From contig NC_056743.1 of assembly GCF_019279795.1 (NCBI RefSeq), positions 1,781,699,466-1,781,763,465 on the forward strand: DNA of 64,000 bases, written 5' to 3'. The position numbers and the translations under genes were made by a program. A model generated the notes under the pieces. That model searched no databases. It saw only the letters and a program-made list of their open reading frames with translations, and had not been told where the DNA came from. Source of the stretch: Protopterus annectens (Eukaryota > Chordata > Ceratodontiformes > Protopteridae). Positions 11,398 through 23,713 of the stretch are shown piece after piece; the first letter of the stretch is position 1; each line of letters opens with the position of its first letter.

Positions 11398-11545
11398 TCC
11401 TCCAAAGGAGGACATTCTCAGAACTGCAACATCCACCCCCTTTAAAGTACAACACAGTACAGTATAAGCAATCCATCTGCATACTGTGGGAGTAGAACCC
11501 ACAGTGCTCTACATCAAAAGCAAGTATACTACCTGTTAAGGTACT
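11398..11545 (-). mobile_element. tRNA-derived SINE-like fragment
   Basis: On the minus strand, 11545-11470 reads as a tRNA-like head: TTAACAGGTAG (box A-like), CTTGCTTTTGATG around a TTG-like anticodon loop, then GTGGGTTCTACTCCC (box B-like). The body to 11398 is unassigned. It lies exactly at the 3' truncation point of the RTE-like fragment. The head is degenerate, so it is not a functional tRNA gene. Confidence 0.4.
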
Positions 11546-11546
11546 A

Positions 11547-13025
11547 ACAATGTTTTTTCTCCTCTATCTCATCATCTTGATCAGATCTAGTGTGACCTCA
11601 TTGGAGCCTGCTGCTTTCCCTGACTTTGTTTTCCTTAGTGCAGTTCTTACTTCGTCTATGCTTTGCTCCTCCACTTCTTTCATTGTAGGCTCTGTCTGGG
11701 GCAGTACAGCTTATCTGGGGTCTTCTTCATTCAGAAGCTGCTGGAAATACTCAACATCTTACTTTGATGTCTTGTGAACTGCTGAACACTATTTTGCTGG
11801 CATCCCTTATGAATGGTGTCTGACTATCTTCTTTTTCTTTCTGTCTTCGCCTTTCAACCTTACAGAGTTTTTTGCGGCATCTACCAAGTGACTTTCCAGA
11901 AGCTGATGCAGTGCCTCTGATGGCTTGTTCTTTGCTATTACAACTGCTCTCTTAGCCTCTTTGTTAGCCAAACAATATGTCTTCTTGGCCTGCTCTGTGT
12001 TTTTGATCTTCCACTTTTTTCTGTACACCTTCTTTCTTTTGATGACTTCCTGGACTTCTGCATTCCACCACAAGCTTTCCTTATGTACCTTATTTCCATA
12101 ACAGGTTCATGTGCATATCTTTCCCATAATCCTCATACATTCTGTTCTGAGGCTCTGCCATTCTTCTTCAACTCCACCTATACCCTCTTCTTTCTGAGGT
12201 GCTAGGACAATGTTTTCTCAAACTCGTGATTTCTCTCTAGTCAACTTGCAAATCTTCAGCCTTGTCTCTGTTGACCTTAAAGCCTTCTCTGACCATTGCT
12301 TGCAGATGATTTTGACAACTAGTTGTTTATGCTATGTACCAACTGCTTTACTAGGGATGACTTTGCAATCACTGATTTTACCCCAGTACCATTTACTTAC
12401 TAGAAGAATGTCTAACTGAGTTGCATGTTGGCCATTCTTCTATGTAATCTTGTGACTGCTGTCTTGCTAAACCATGTGTAGGCCACCATCAAGCCATTTA
12501 AGTCTAGAATGGCCTATCCTTCTTTATTCCTGTTGCCCAACACATGCTGGGTCAGGCAGTCCTTATATCCTGCTCTCTCCGTTCTGGTATATGCATTCAG
12601 GTCTCTCGTTATCAGCACTAATTCATGCTAGCCTGCTTTATCTAGTAGGTCCGGCAACTGCTGTCTGAATGTACTCTTTTCCTCACTATCACAACCCTGT
12701 TGTGGGGCATAGGCTGAGATTATGAATACTGCCCTATCTTTACACTGGCATCAGATGACATTCCTCACTGTCTTCTGAAACCCTTTCCTCACCAAAATTC
12801 CCACACCATTTCTGGTCTGTCTTCTTCTTGAGTAGTAAATTCAGGATCCCAAGCCAAGTGGCTTTACTGCCTTGCCCTTCCATCTTGTCTCCTGAATACA
12901 TGAGATGTCCAGCTTCTTCTTTATCATTCCAACCACTTCCAAACTGTATCCTGTCAGTGAACCTACATTGTGTGTAGCAATTCTTAGTTCATGTTTGGTA
13001 GATTGATCGGTTTTACATCTCACCT
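11547..13025 (-). mobile_element. RTE-like LINE fragment (endonuclease to start of RT)
   Basis: Minus-strand remnant of an RTE-clade LINE. At 13023-12841 the translation has LRIATHNVGSLTG, MIKKKLDISCIQETRWKGK, the N-terminal endonuclease signature of RTE elements. At 12073-11807 come MWWNAEVQEVIKRKKVYRKK and KEAKRAVVIAKNK, the linker before RT. Near 11770-11580 remains of the pre-RT block (LRKTKSGKAAG-like, with DLI) are read in another frame. Most of RT and the 3'UTR are missing, which is unusual because LINEs normally lose their 5' end. Several stops make it inactive. Confidence 0.75.
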
Positions 13026-13111
13026 TTAATCAACAGAGCTATTCCAGGTAAGCCAAGCTGGAGAACTGCACACTGGATGGCCAGTAGCTAACATGGACTG
13101 GGAACAATTAT

Positions 13112-13260
13112 AGAGACCAGTTGACATAATAGTTAAGGTCCTCACCTCCCATGTACAAGGTATAAGGTTCAATTCTGACCTCTGGCAAATGCCTGAATAA
13201 AGTTTGCATGTTCTCCCTGTGTTTCTGTGAGATTTCCTGCCACCTACCAAAAAACCTGAT
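13112..13260 (+). mobile_element. SINE related to the 19018 family
   Basis: A tRNA-like head (ATAATAGTTAAGGTCCTCACC, then AAGGTTCAATTCTGACC as a box B-like element) is followed by GTTTGCATGTTCTCCCTGTG and GATTTCCTGCCACCTACC. This is the same head-plus-body order as the SINE at 19018, more diverged. The 3' limit is unclear; sequence to about 13440 may belong to it. It lies next to the 5' end of the RTE-like fragment. Confidence 0.55.
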
Positions 13261-13440
13261 GAGTGTTTCTACCTCAAATTCACCCAAGAATGGAGTTGTG
13301 GGCAGCAGCACAGACTCTAGATGGTGCCTATATGATGAAGAGTTGTATAGACCAACTGCTTTGAGCATCAGCTCTGATGCATGGAATCCTCAAGCTAGGA
13401 GAACACAGATCACAGACTGCATACCATGTCCAGGCTAGCC

Positions 13441-14485
13441 ACTCAGTGGTGTAAAATATTTATTTAGCTGATTTAGTTGTGTTAACTGGTGTTAACAAAT
13501 GGGCATGGGTATGTGCTGGTGATAAGTTGAGGACCCGATGTAAACATGGACTCTTGTTAACAGTGGGAGGAGTGCAGGTGTCCCTATCTTCCCAGTGTGG
13601 AAGAAGGAAATATTAGAGGTTAAGTTCTTGTTTGCATTCTGTGAACCCTCATTATTGCATACCGTACTTTATTTATTAGACACAACTGACAGAAGTACAT
13701 GAATGTACAAGCCTTCCATCTCCCAAGTCTGCAAATTTTTAGCTCTACAACTATACAAAATGTGGATTGAAAGAACATGCAAATCATGCTCATTGCTAGT
13801 TTGTGAATCATTGACTTCATAGGCCAGTTGTCCTGACGAATTGCACATTGTGAATTGACTTAGCCATGCTAAACTGTTCACAAACCGACCTTCCCAAAAT
13901 ATCGAGTTGTATTCCATATTTTGAAAAAAAAACTGGTTCCATGAAAGCACTTTCACTTATGATATTGCATTCTGTTCTGGTATCTAGCTTAAATTTACAA
14001 AATTTCCATTTAAAAACACTTTTTCAGTCCAGTGGTATTTATATTGACAAGAATGCTGGGTTTCTGCACCCAGTATAGAAAAACTTCACACTGTCTTTAT
14101 ATACATATCAACCAACATTCACTAACAAATGTTAAGTCTTAAAGGGATAAGATGGCAAATCATTCAAGGCGGTCAGTACACAGTCATCAGTTTTATTTCT
14201 GTCACTTGCCAAACTTTTTTCCTGCCCTCTTCATTTTGACTTATACACCTTTGAAAAATGGTATGGCAGTCAATACTTCCTGCCTTCTCTTTTAAATGCT
14301 GGATATAGCTTCTTATCAATTTGGCAGCCCCACCTCTAAGAACGGCATTTGCTAAGCAGAACAGTTTTTACTTTTACCTGACTCATCAAACTAATGCATA
14401 AAAGTAACTTTCTTTGCTGACATAATGTTTGAAGCATTATTTTCCCTATTACAGCACATGTTTAGCTTCTTTTTAATTCTATATT
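13441..14485. other. No recognised feature
   Basis: AT-rich, no recognisable coding motif, tandem repeat or terminal repeat; short ORFs only. Confidence 0.4.
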
Positions 14486-14512
14486 TCTCTCTCTCTCTCT
14501 CTCTTTCTCTCT
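14486..14512. repeat. CT microsatellite
   Basis: Short CT dinucleotide tract with one interruption. Confidence 0.9.
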
Positions 14513-14895
14513 GTATGCATAATATATATGAATATAGGGCAGCTGATTGAGTGACTAGCTACATTGACATCCACAATATTGATGTAATTACATCAAAACA
14601 ACAAACACTAAAATATTCTCTATGTGCTCTGAGGATTACCCTGGAGCAGAGTAAACCATATGCAATTTTGTTGTGGGGGGGGGGGGTAAGTCAACCCTGT
14701 ACCCCCTTCACCCCCCTCCCACAAATTATATATACTAACTCTAACATTGCACAATTCTCAGGGAAAGTGAACATTCCCCTAACCAGGGATAGTTAATCTT
14801 GTACACCTGTTGACCATGTGTTTGCTTTGACCAAATGGTGTCATCCAAGGAGATGTTGATGTAGCTGGTCATTGAACCCACTGCCTGCAACCCAT

Positions 14896-14898
<3 letters not shown>

Positions 14899-14985
<87 letters not shown>

Positions 14986-15005
14986 TATAGATATATAAAT
15001 AAAAG

Positions 15006-15065
<60 letters not shown>

Positions 15066-15110
15066 CCACACACACACACTACATACACATACACACACTC
15101 TCACGCTCAC
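14899..15110. repeat. Compound CA-TA-CA microsatellite
   Basis: CA repeats at 14901-14980, TA repeats at 15008-15054, then imperfect CA to about 15110. Open frames across it (Thr-His, Cys-Val and Ile-Tyr runs) are artefacts of the repeat. Confidence 0.95.
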
Positions 15111-15629
15111 ACAAAGCTCCAGCTAGACCTTTTGTCTGAACACTGAACACTGGTAACTTCTGGCGTTCTACAAACTTGCTGCCATCTGTATCTGTACTTC
15201 TTATAATGAAAATTCAAAAAGAAGACCTGTACCTGAATATTACTTCCAAATTATAACACCTTGCAAAGGTGCTGAATAAAGACCAAGTAACCACTGCACA
15301 AAAGTACAAAAGTACTTCAATGAACTTCTGATTCTGAAAAAAAAGGCTAAGGATATAGCCACTGCTCTGGTAGAAGCAGCATTTGGAAAAGAATGAAGAG
15401 GCTTATTATACTTAGTATAACAAACCTAGATGCAGTCAAAAAGCAGTCTGACTAAAGTAACTTCAGAAACGTTCTGCCCCTTTATTTCTATGGGGTGAAA
15501 AGAATTAAACATTGACTGTCTTTGTGGATAACTTTTGTCTTCTCAGCATAAAACTTCAATTGATGTGCACATTGGATCTTCTTTATTAACTCCAACACCA
15601 GAGGTTTGAGTTTCATCACTCAACTTGAA
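15111..15629. other. Possible DIRS 3' flank, not resolved
   Basis: No domain is recognised. By position it could hold the tyrosine-recombinase end of the DIRS-like element to the right, but no recombinase motif could be read. Confidence 0.25.
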
Positions 15630-18170
15630 CTTTGCTAATTATCAACTGCAAGTTTTAAAAAAGTGTTTTCTGCACATTCTGCATTGTGGATTACCTCAGT
15701 ACATGCAACATGGCTTCCATAAACCTGACCTATAAATGTATTGTTTACAAGTTGCATAGAACCGGAAAAAGTATATTTAGAGAAGCAGTCTGTACATTCC
15801 AGTGTGTCACACTGAATACATGAATGATCATTACCAACAAGCAGATGAGCTGGTAGTAGCTGCATGTGGAGTAATTGAAGTATAACTGTGCACTCCCATA
15901 CAATGGAGAAGACACTTTCCAATACTGGAGCACTGTGGGAAAACTCAATAAAATTGATATACTGATTAAGATTGGACATAATAGCTGCTTTAGGCATAGA
16001 AGAAGGTTATTGAAGAGAGTGACCCTGTCCCTATGAAACACTAGGTATGAGAGTCAAATGTTAAGGTCTGAGGTGTAGAAAGTCTTGAGACTGGTGGAAG
16101 GAAAGAGTGTCTTTCAAGAAATGTGCTTCAAGTCTGCACTAGATGTGGATCTAAATGATGGCAAGGTCAGCTTCTTCTACACAAAATAGAAATTCCAAGA
16201 TAGTATGAGATCTCTCAGAAGTAGATTGAGTGTGAATATACCTTTGAGAAAGGATCTACCACTCTTCAATTGAGAAAGAATCTGCCACTCTTCAAAGAGG
16301 AATTGAGACCTTAACGAGTGACAATTTGATATGACATGAAAAAGGTCACAGCAAGGCTTGCTTTAATGTTGGAACTGCTTCCAAGCAACTAAGGGGCCGA
16401 AAGATCACTCAACAGACATTTGCAGTATCTGAGCTTTTCTTTTAGTGAGCAGGTCTCCTCTGGAATAAAACTAGAAAGTGGTATGTTAACAAAACCTATT
16501 TTCATATTCCCATCATTTCTAGGCATAAGAGATATGAATGGGTTCTCACTGGTTTGTTGATGCACTAACTCCCCACCATGTTGTTGAAGTTGATTGCAAT
16601 CACATCTTGGAAAAAGGATTCCTTGAAGACATGGAAGTTTAATAGGGATGCTCTCATCTCCAAGATGTTGATGTGGAATGCTGCATTAGGAGACATCCAG
16701 ACACCCTGAACCACCTGCCTCTTGCAATGTCCCCACCCTATGCCTGACATTGTCTGTGGTGACTGGCACCAGTGGAGTGGCTAATAAGAAGGGGTTTATT
16801 TTGGATAATATATGATGGTGCAGCCACCAATATTACTGTGTCCTGCAGACTTTCACGATCCAGAGAAGATAACATGAAGGAGTTCCACCACTGAAAATGT
16901 GTCTTGCAAATATTCAAGATCAAAATGAGGCAGGGCATGGTATCTGAAATATTAAACAACTGGACACAAAGTCCACAGTAACTCCCACATGTGGTATCTG
17001 GAATGAACAATCTGCATGAGGTATCTGGCATGGGATGCATTTGGAATTGCCACTGACATGAGACATTGCACCCAAGGCAGCGATGGGCAAACATCTTTTG
17101 AGAATCTAGAATCATGGTGACCTAGGCTTGTAGACAGCATATCCTGTCCATCGGTAGATGTGCTAATGAAGTTAGGGAATCTTGGCTGTAGGCAATAAAT
17201 GTAAGCACAACTGATAGACTTGACCCTGACTTTGATAGGCTGAGTGTAATGCAAATGGAGTGCAATAGTGAATTCAGAGATGCCCAGTTACCAAAGCCTG
17301 AATTAAGGGTGTAGGTAGGAGTGAGTGCATTAATAAGGAAAGACATTGCTTCTTGCAGATGCTGATGGGCTGCAACAACAGACATACATATGTTACAAAA
17401 CTTAGGGGTTGAGGTGACCCCAAAAGGAAGAGCCTGGAAGTGGCAATAACTGGTTTCTACTCAGAAGTGAAGAAAATGCCTTGACCCCTTGACAAATATG
17501 ATGCAGAGTTAGTCATCTTGAAGGTCCAAAGAACACACCCAGTCTCCTTCAGAAAAGAAGGGAAGGAATGGCTGCATTTTGACAGTTTAATTTGAGATGA
17601 ATCTTTCAAGGCTCCTTTAGCTCTGATATTGGCCTTGGTCTTTGTATGGCACTTAAAAACCTGGAATAATAAAGTACTGACTTTCACTGCTTTGCTGGGA
17701 CTTAGATGGTTCCTTTTGGTGGAAGGCAAAAGACCTCCATTCCTGCAAGTTTCTTGTGGTGGCATGGTTTGCTGGGCAAGGGTAATGACTGGGGGTAGGC
17801 TGTTTGAGGAATAGATTTATAATCTCTTGATATTATTGTCCTTATCTGGACAAACGTAACATATTTTCAAGTGGTCAAGTGAAGAGACAGTTAGTCTCTG
17901 ACTGCATTAAGAGAGGAAAATTGAGCAAGTCCTTCAAATTGCTGTTTTAACTTTGTTGAGAGCCCCTTATTCTGGGTCTGCTATCTCTCTGGAAGTTGCC
18001 CTGAGGGTTCTGTGGCTCTTTTGCAGCTTGCCACACCTAAACCTCATTAGGTACTTGCTCCTTTTGATCCTGGAAAAACACCACTGTGGAAGCTGAAATG
18101 TTATAGCCATAGTAGATATTATATCTCCACCTATCCATATTCTCCAACTGTGCCTTTTCTTTGAGTTCAA
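15630..18170 (-). mobile_element. DIRS-like retrotransposon remnant
   Basis: Minus-strand, stop-riddled remnant with an RT and RNase H of DIRS type. At about 17560-17380 EGDWVCSLDLQDD and then FQALPFGVTSTP match RT motif A and the following block. At 17115-16740 FQWWNSFML and a diverged TTD-type segment match the connection into RNase H. At 16745-16560 GWGHCKRQVVQGVW, HINILEMRASLLNF and near 16550 INKPVRT match the RNase H GWGAH, HINxLEL and INKQGGT blocks. This wording is typical of DIRS rather than of vertebrate Gypsy RT. Neither the tyrosine recombinase nor terminal repeats were found, so both outer limits are uncertain. Confidence 0.65.
16560..17565 (-). pseudogene. DIRS-like RT/RNase H coding remnant
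   Basis: The readable core of the DIRS-like element. Motif A Asp (SLDLQDD) is present but followed at once by a stop; the YxDD segment was not located. RNase H retains GWG and the ExRA Glu (HINILEMRA) in a 61-codon open piece at 16565-16750. At least four frame changes or stops break it. Confidence 0.65.
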
Positions 18171-18996
18171 AAAGCCAAAAACCCTTCTGGATTGCCCTCA
18201 GTGATGTCACTTAAGCTGAGTCACATGAGAAGGTGCACAGCATTTATGGATCCCACAGTTCTAAAAAAAAAACTATGGTGACATTTGTGAAGTAAAATGT
18301 TTGTTATATTAATTATAGTGTGATTACTTTTATATGAATGTACATTTGCCTATGTCACAAGTGATAATTCAATAAAGGTGTTTTGGGGGGAGGGACTATG
18401 GTGACATTACAAATAGCACCCTTACAATTTATCATTGTTGATTAAGGCTATGAACTTTTAAGGAGCTGTTTTCTGTAGTCCAAGGTTTGATTCCTTCATC
18501 CTCTGTTTGACTCCTGTATCACTAGGGGAAAGTAACTTATCCAGAGAGTGCTCTGAGGTAGTTAGCAAAATACTCTTGACTCCTTCATGGTTTCCTAAAC
18601 TGCATGCCTGGTGAAGCTGTGAATCTATGAACACAAATCAAGAGGTTAGTCTCAGAAGAAATAGGTCACAGCTGTTTCAAAAGTTGCTGCTTACCTACTG
18701 CATCTGACAAATGCCCAATAGGCTTATGCATTTCATTGTTAACATTCTGTTGTAAATCTGCCATATGTGATATGTAACTTAGGACCCTTAATGAAAAGGT
18801 AGAGGACACATAAACATTCTCCCAATGTAGTTCATTGCTTTGTACTCCTTGTCTGCTGGATGAATGGCAAAGATCTGTGGAGGTGAAGCCGTCTTGAGTG
18901 TATCTGCAGATACCAGCATGTCTGGCTTGGGCGCCTCTAATCAAAACTCACATTTATAGGAATTTTCCCCAAATTGTTAAAGTCTTTTATGGCTTT
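18171..18996. other. No recognised feature
   Basis: Upstream (on the minus strand) of the DIRS-like RT and possibly its gag region, but no recognisable motif. A G-rich run lies at 18381-18392. Confidence 0.3.
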
Positions 18997-19017
18997 GACT
19001 CAAAGAAATGCCTTAAT
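18997..19017. repeat. Left TSD copy of the 19018 SINE
   Basis: 21 bp identical to 19363-19383. Confidence 0.92.
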
Positions 19018-19362
19018 GGGTGGCCACAGTGGTGCAGTGGTTAGCATTGCTGCCTCACAGCAAGAGGTTCTCCGGTTCTATTTTCAGCTGGGGTGCCTTC
19101 TGTGCAGAGTCTGCATGTCCTCCCTGTGGTTGCATGGGTTTCCTCCTGGTGCTCCGGTTTCCTCCCACATCCCAAAGACATGCTGTAGGTGGATTGGATA
19201 CTATAAAGTTGCCCTAGGCATGAGTGCATGCATGTGTGTGCCTTCTGTGGAGGTTGGGCACCAGGCTGGCAACTCGACACTGTAAAACTCCACTGCCAAT
19301 CATGAGCGGACAGGTGATCCGCTGTGGCGATCCCTAACCGGGAAAAGCCGAAAGAAGAAGAA
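19018..19362 (+). mobile_element. tRNA-derived SINE with perfect 21-bp TSD
   Basis: The head at 19018-19085 is tRNA-like (GCAGTGGTTAGCATTGC as box A region, GGTTCTCCGGTTCTA as box B region). The body has GCAGAGTCTGCATGTCC, GGTTTCCTCC and CCAAAGACATGC. The tail reads GTGGCGATCCCTAACCGGG then GCCGAAAGAAGAAGAA, a 3' end known from fish and other vertebrate repeats. A perfect 21-bp direct repeat flanks it, 18997-19017 and 19363-19383 (beginning GACTCAAAG). That proves an endonuclease-primed insertion and suggests a fairly young one. It landed upstream of the DIRS-like remnant. Confidence 0.92.
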
Positions 19363-19383
19363 GACTCAAAGAAATGCCTTAAT
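19363..19383. repeat. Right TSD copy of the 19018 SINE
   Basis: 21 bp identical to 18997-19017, directly after the GAA-rich tail. Confidence 0.92.
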
Positions 19384-21424
19384 CAGGACAGAACTTGAGT
19401 ACATGCTGTGTTGGTTTATCTGCCACTTCTTGATAGTGTTCAGGAGTTATAGTCTTAAAATTTTGGATAAGGATGAAGTGGGAGAACTGACCCAAGACAT
19501 CCCTGCGTTTTCTGGACCTATGATGACTACAGTCTCCACAGTTGTATTTCCATGCCTGAGGATGCTTGTGCTGATAAAGCCATGACGCCTTCACAGAGTT
19601 TAGTTTGTTTTTGGTCACTTGTTATCATGCTGTGTAGTGTCAACAACTTCCATCAATTTCAATGTTTCCCTTCCTGCAGCAGAAGATGCCACAAGTCCTG
19701 ATGATGGATGAATAATTAAAAGATCATGGGAGGTGCACTTGAGATACTACAAGCTCAGGGGAAATTGTACACTCTGGAGTAGAGGCACCACATAATCAAG
19801 GTAGAGCTACAGGAAATGTGCCTTGTCCTAAAAGCTGTGGAAAGAGATATGAGACCAAAGTCACCTTACTCCAGTCAGACCTCTAGGCCATGGCACAGTA
19901 TGTGAGAATTCAGGACAGAATCTGCTCTTACAGACCCCTTTGCAGAAAGGTGATGAAGGTCTGTCTGTTGGCAATAAACAGGGGCATCATGTTGAAAGGT
20001 GTTCGCCTCCCAGTAGAACTCGACATATTAGTGATCTCTTTAGAAGCTTAATTTATGGATTGGATGTGATGATTTGGAAATATTATTTGGACACAGTCTT
20101 GCAGAAATGGAGTATACGGGAGACTGGCATGTTTAATGCATCAGACAACCTTCATTAATTCTCATTGATTAAGCATAATAAGACGGAGATAATGGTAGAT
20201 AAATTTTATCTTCTGTCACAGAGGAGATACTTTATAGTTTTCTGCCATTTTCTACAGTTATGTCTAATCACAAAACTCAGAGAAGAAAAAATAAGACTCA
20301 TCCACATTTCCACATATTGGCCTACAAGTGCATTCTTTCAAACTTTCCAGTTACAAGAAATAAAAATAAAATTATCTCAACTAAATACTAGGAAAGTCCT
20401 TGTCATCTAAGCCAAAAAAACATCATCATCCAGTGTGTCATCTCTATAAGATGTTGTCCACCAGCCAGATCTGCACTGGTTTCTTGGAAATGATACAAAT
20501 TTTCATAAAGTCCTCAAGTCATCAAGCATGCTTAGCTAAATTAAAAATGTTCTCCTTTTGGGTAGGGGCTATTTTATGCTGCCATAATAAAACAGATTGC
20601 AGGTGATCCTGACTTATCTTAGGCACTTACTTAAGAAGGTCCTCAGCTATTCCATGGTGAAGGTGCATGTTTTCCTACCTCTCTGCACATCATGACCTTG
20701 AAGAAGGCACAGTGGTAATATAGTACTATAAGAGGGTTCTGCAACTTCACCTGCCTGTGTGGAATGTTCTCCAATGGAACCTGAGCTTTATGACAGACAG
20801 ACTCACCCATCCTCAAATAAACTGAGTTGGTTCAGTCAGTCTGAAATTAATTTCTTGCTTGATACTGTACAGTCAGTGTCCAGTACCTCTGCTCTGATTT
20901 TATGAGTTGCAGCCTATTATCTTTAGGAAAACATATTTGGTCTTTCATGAGGATTTGTTGTCCCTTAGGATTAATTGACATTTTCTTCCATACTTGTATT
21001 GACATTGCAATTTCTTCTCCATTTTGTCTTTTTGGAGGGGCAGACTCCATCAGATAAAGAACCCCTCACACTTTGAATGTTTAGCAACAGCTAACATTTT
21101 ACCTGAAGTGGGTACATGAACCCAAGAATCTGGAAGAGCCATTCATCTCATTTACTCTGATGGGAAATTGGCAAGATATGGATAGGCAAATCTTATCAAA
21201 ATGGATTGCTAACTGCATTGTATGATGCCATTAGGTAGTAGGAGTCAAGCAAAACTGCCAACATAGGTAATTAGTGAGCTAAAGTTTTACTGCCCCATTC
21301 AAATGTAAATTGGCCAATGCCTAAGGGCCAAAAGCTTAAGAAATCCAAGAAATGCTATCCTTATTGTCACCCAAAGATGGAACACTCAGGATGCTCAACA
21401 TGGACAGGAGACAACTAAATAGCA
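19384..21424. other. No recognised feature
   Basis: Short ORFs without recognisable motifs. It may include decayed 5' parts of the DIRS-like element, but this cannot be shown. Confidence 0.3.
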
Positions 21425-21910
21425 CTGCTATTTGTTGATTTCTCCAAGTCTTTTGGGTTTCTAATACCATGACGGGAATGAACCCCATTCCTAAGTCAGA
21501 GTACGATTAAAGTTCATGAAATTAGTATTATTTCACTCTTTGATGTTAGCCAAAAGTGCTCTTCGCAGTACCCGCAATGTGCCCAGCAATGACTCTTTCT
21601 GCAATTCATATGGTGTTACAAGAATTGGAAACATATCTAAATATGATTGTAAATTCTTTTTTATAAGACCAGTTGCTCCTACTACTATTGGAACTGTCTG
21701 GGTATCTTTCTTCCATGTGGCTCTCATTTCTGCCTGCAGGTCAAGGTATTTTATGACTTTGTGTCTCTCTGTACTAATAATGTACTGTAATGCTATTATT
21801 ATGGAGAATGTGCAAACAAATGTATATCACCATTCATGCATGATACCATCTCTAATAAAAAAATTAAGGATTTGTCCTTGGGATGAGACATTAAACTGAG
21901 GTCCCATTTG
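21425..21910 (-). mobile_element. R4/Dong-like LINE, C-terminal and 3' fragment
   Basis: On the minus strand at about 21775-21533: ERHKVIKYLDLQAEMRATW, then TVPIVVGATGLIKKNLQ and ELQKESLLGTLRVLRRALL. This is the conserved end of LINEs that carry a C-terminal restriction-like endonuclease (R4/Dong type). The sequence just after it (EWGSFPSWY) is also found after the same motif in the copy at 38600-43500, so they belong to one family. 5' truncated near the TA tract at 22008. Confidence 0.75.
21533..21727 (-). pseudogene. R4/Dong-like C-terminal ORF
   Basis: A 64-codon open piece holding the VPIVVGATGLIKKNL and LQKESLLGTLRVLRRAL blocks. The catalytic part of the endonuclease lies upstream and is missing or unreadable. 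Confidence 0.7.
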
Positions 21911-22004
21911 CTTGAGTTGGTGGTAGCTTAGGTAGATGTAACAAATCCAATGGTACCTAGCAAAAATAGTAGGGGTCCTTTATTTATTATAAAACACCTA
22001 ATTT

Positions 22005-22007
<3 letters not shown>

Positions 22008-22061
<54 letters not shown>
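22008..22061. repeat. TA microsatellite
   Basis: TA dinucleotide tract at the junction between the R4/Dong-like fragment and an AT-rich LINE. Confidence 0.95.
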
Positions 22062-22064
<3 letters not shown>

Positions 22065-23432
22065 TTATAATATATACATCATTTACAAATCTTACTAAGA
22101 TAACATTTTTGCTATACCTTATTAATATAAAAATAATATTTTCAGTTATGATATCCCCACTCTGCTTTCCATAACAAAACATTTTTTTAACATTATCACT
22201 AAATCTCATTTTTCATTAGACAAAATTTCCTTTACTCTTTGATTCCAAATCAATCAGATTATACCAAACATTTTTTATCAGTTTTTGTTACATAATTCCC
22301 ATGTTTTCATCTATAATAGCTATACTGTATCTTAGCCATAGTTATATCATTCATGGTTGAACTTTCTTTTAAATATCTCATATAAAAACTCTTTTTCCAT
22401 AATTTTGAATTGTTCTACATCCTAGAAACACATATTCACTAATCTAGAATTGTTTGCAATTAATACATGCTCATCTTTATTCAACTTATATGGCATATTT
22501 GCTTTTACCGGAAGCTTTCATACAGTAAGTCTCCATAAAAAATCTTGACATTCCGCCATTTCCTTACATCTTCCCTTTCTTACTTGAATCACTGCATTTT
22601 TTTCTTTTGGCAGCTGTTTCCATGGATATACACAAAAATATTTAATAATTATATCATAAAACCATTTTTTCTATCATTTTACATTTCATCAATTTTTATT
22701 TTCCATAGTAAGACTTTATCCTGATAATTATTTATTTTATAATTAGACCATACCCTCTTTCTTTTATTATTTAAAATATTTCTCCATTCTTATTTATATT
22801 TAAACTTCAAAGTTTGTGTTAATAATGAATTATCCTTATCCTTTAGACATTGCAATACTTTATATAAATGTAGGGATGCTACATAAACTATTGGATTAAT
22901 CAAATCTAATCCTTCTTCTTCACTTTTAACATACAGTACACCTCTTTTTTTGCTAGATTTAGTCAAGATCCCCAAATAAATGAAGAGACAATATTATAAA
23001 TTTCCTTCTCAAATAAAATGGGATACTAAAAACACTTAATATGACACTCTTGCTAGGAGAATAAAATTGATCAAATAAATATTTTTTCTGAATGACAATC
23101 TGAATGTTTTTTAAAACTTGCATTTATTTTTAACAAATGTTAAATAAATAAAATACATTTTCATAATTTCTATTTGTCTTTATATTCATTGTGTATTTTC
23201 CTGTTTTCCAAAAGATATACCAAGTACACTTATGCTTGTCAAATTAAATGTAATACCTCCTAACATTCCACCAAGACGTAATCCTTGACTTTTCTCTTTA
23301 TTTATATGTAGACCTATCATTCTTAAATCACCATGTGGATACTTTATTAATGTAATCATTCTTACACTATTTTTGCTGCAATTATAATAATATCATTTGC
23401 ATAAGATAACATAATTGGCACAATCACTCCTT

Positions 23433-23436
<4 letters not shown>

Positions 23437-23464
<28 letters not shown>

Positions 23465-23497
23465 AACTCCACTTTTCCATCTCTCTCTCTCTCACTA

Positions 23498-23552
<55 letters not shown>
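23437..23552. repeat. TA-CT-TA microsatellite
   Basis: TA at 23437-23465, CT at 23480-23493, TA at 23495-23552; lies between RT motif B and the YADD-like box of the L1-like LINE. Confidence 0.95.
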
Positions 23553-23556
<4 letters not shown>

Positions 23557-23713
23557 ACTACATTCATTACTAGTACAAACATTATGCTACTCAAAGGACA
23601 ACCTTGTCTGTTACCCCTCTAAATCACCATTTTTTTTACTTAACAAACCATTTACCAAAGCCCTGAATGTATTTAATTTATACGCCATCATATATACCTT
23701 CTAATCCTATGAT

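Noticed and set aside
14741-15126. Open frames of Thr-His, Cys-Val and Ile-Tyr repeats on both strands
   Set aside because: Produced entirely by the CA/TA microsatellite; the same applies to frames over 28430-28692, 29149-29376, 31573-31813, 32227-32555, 32662-33096, 42198-42629 and 43568-43888.
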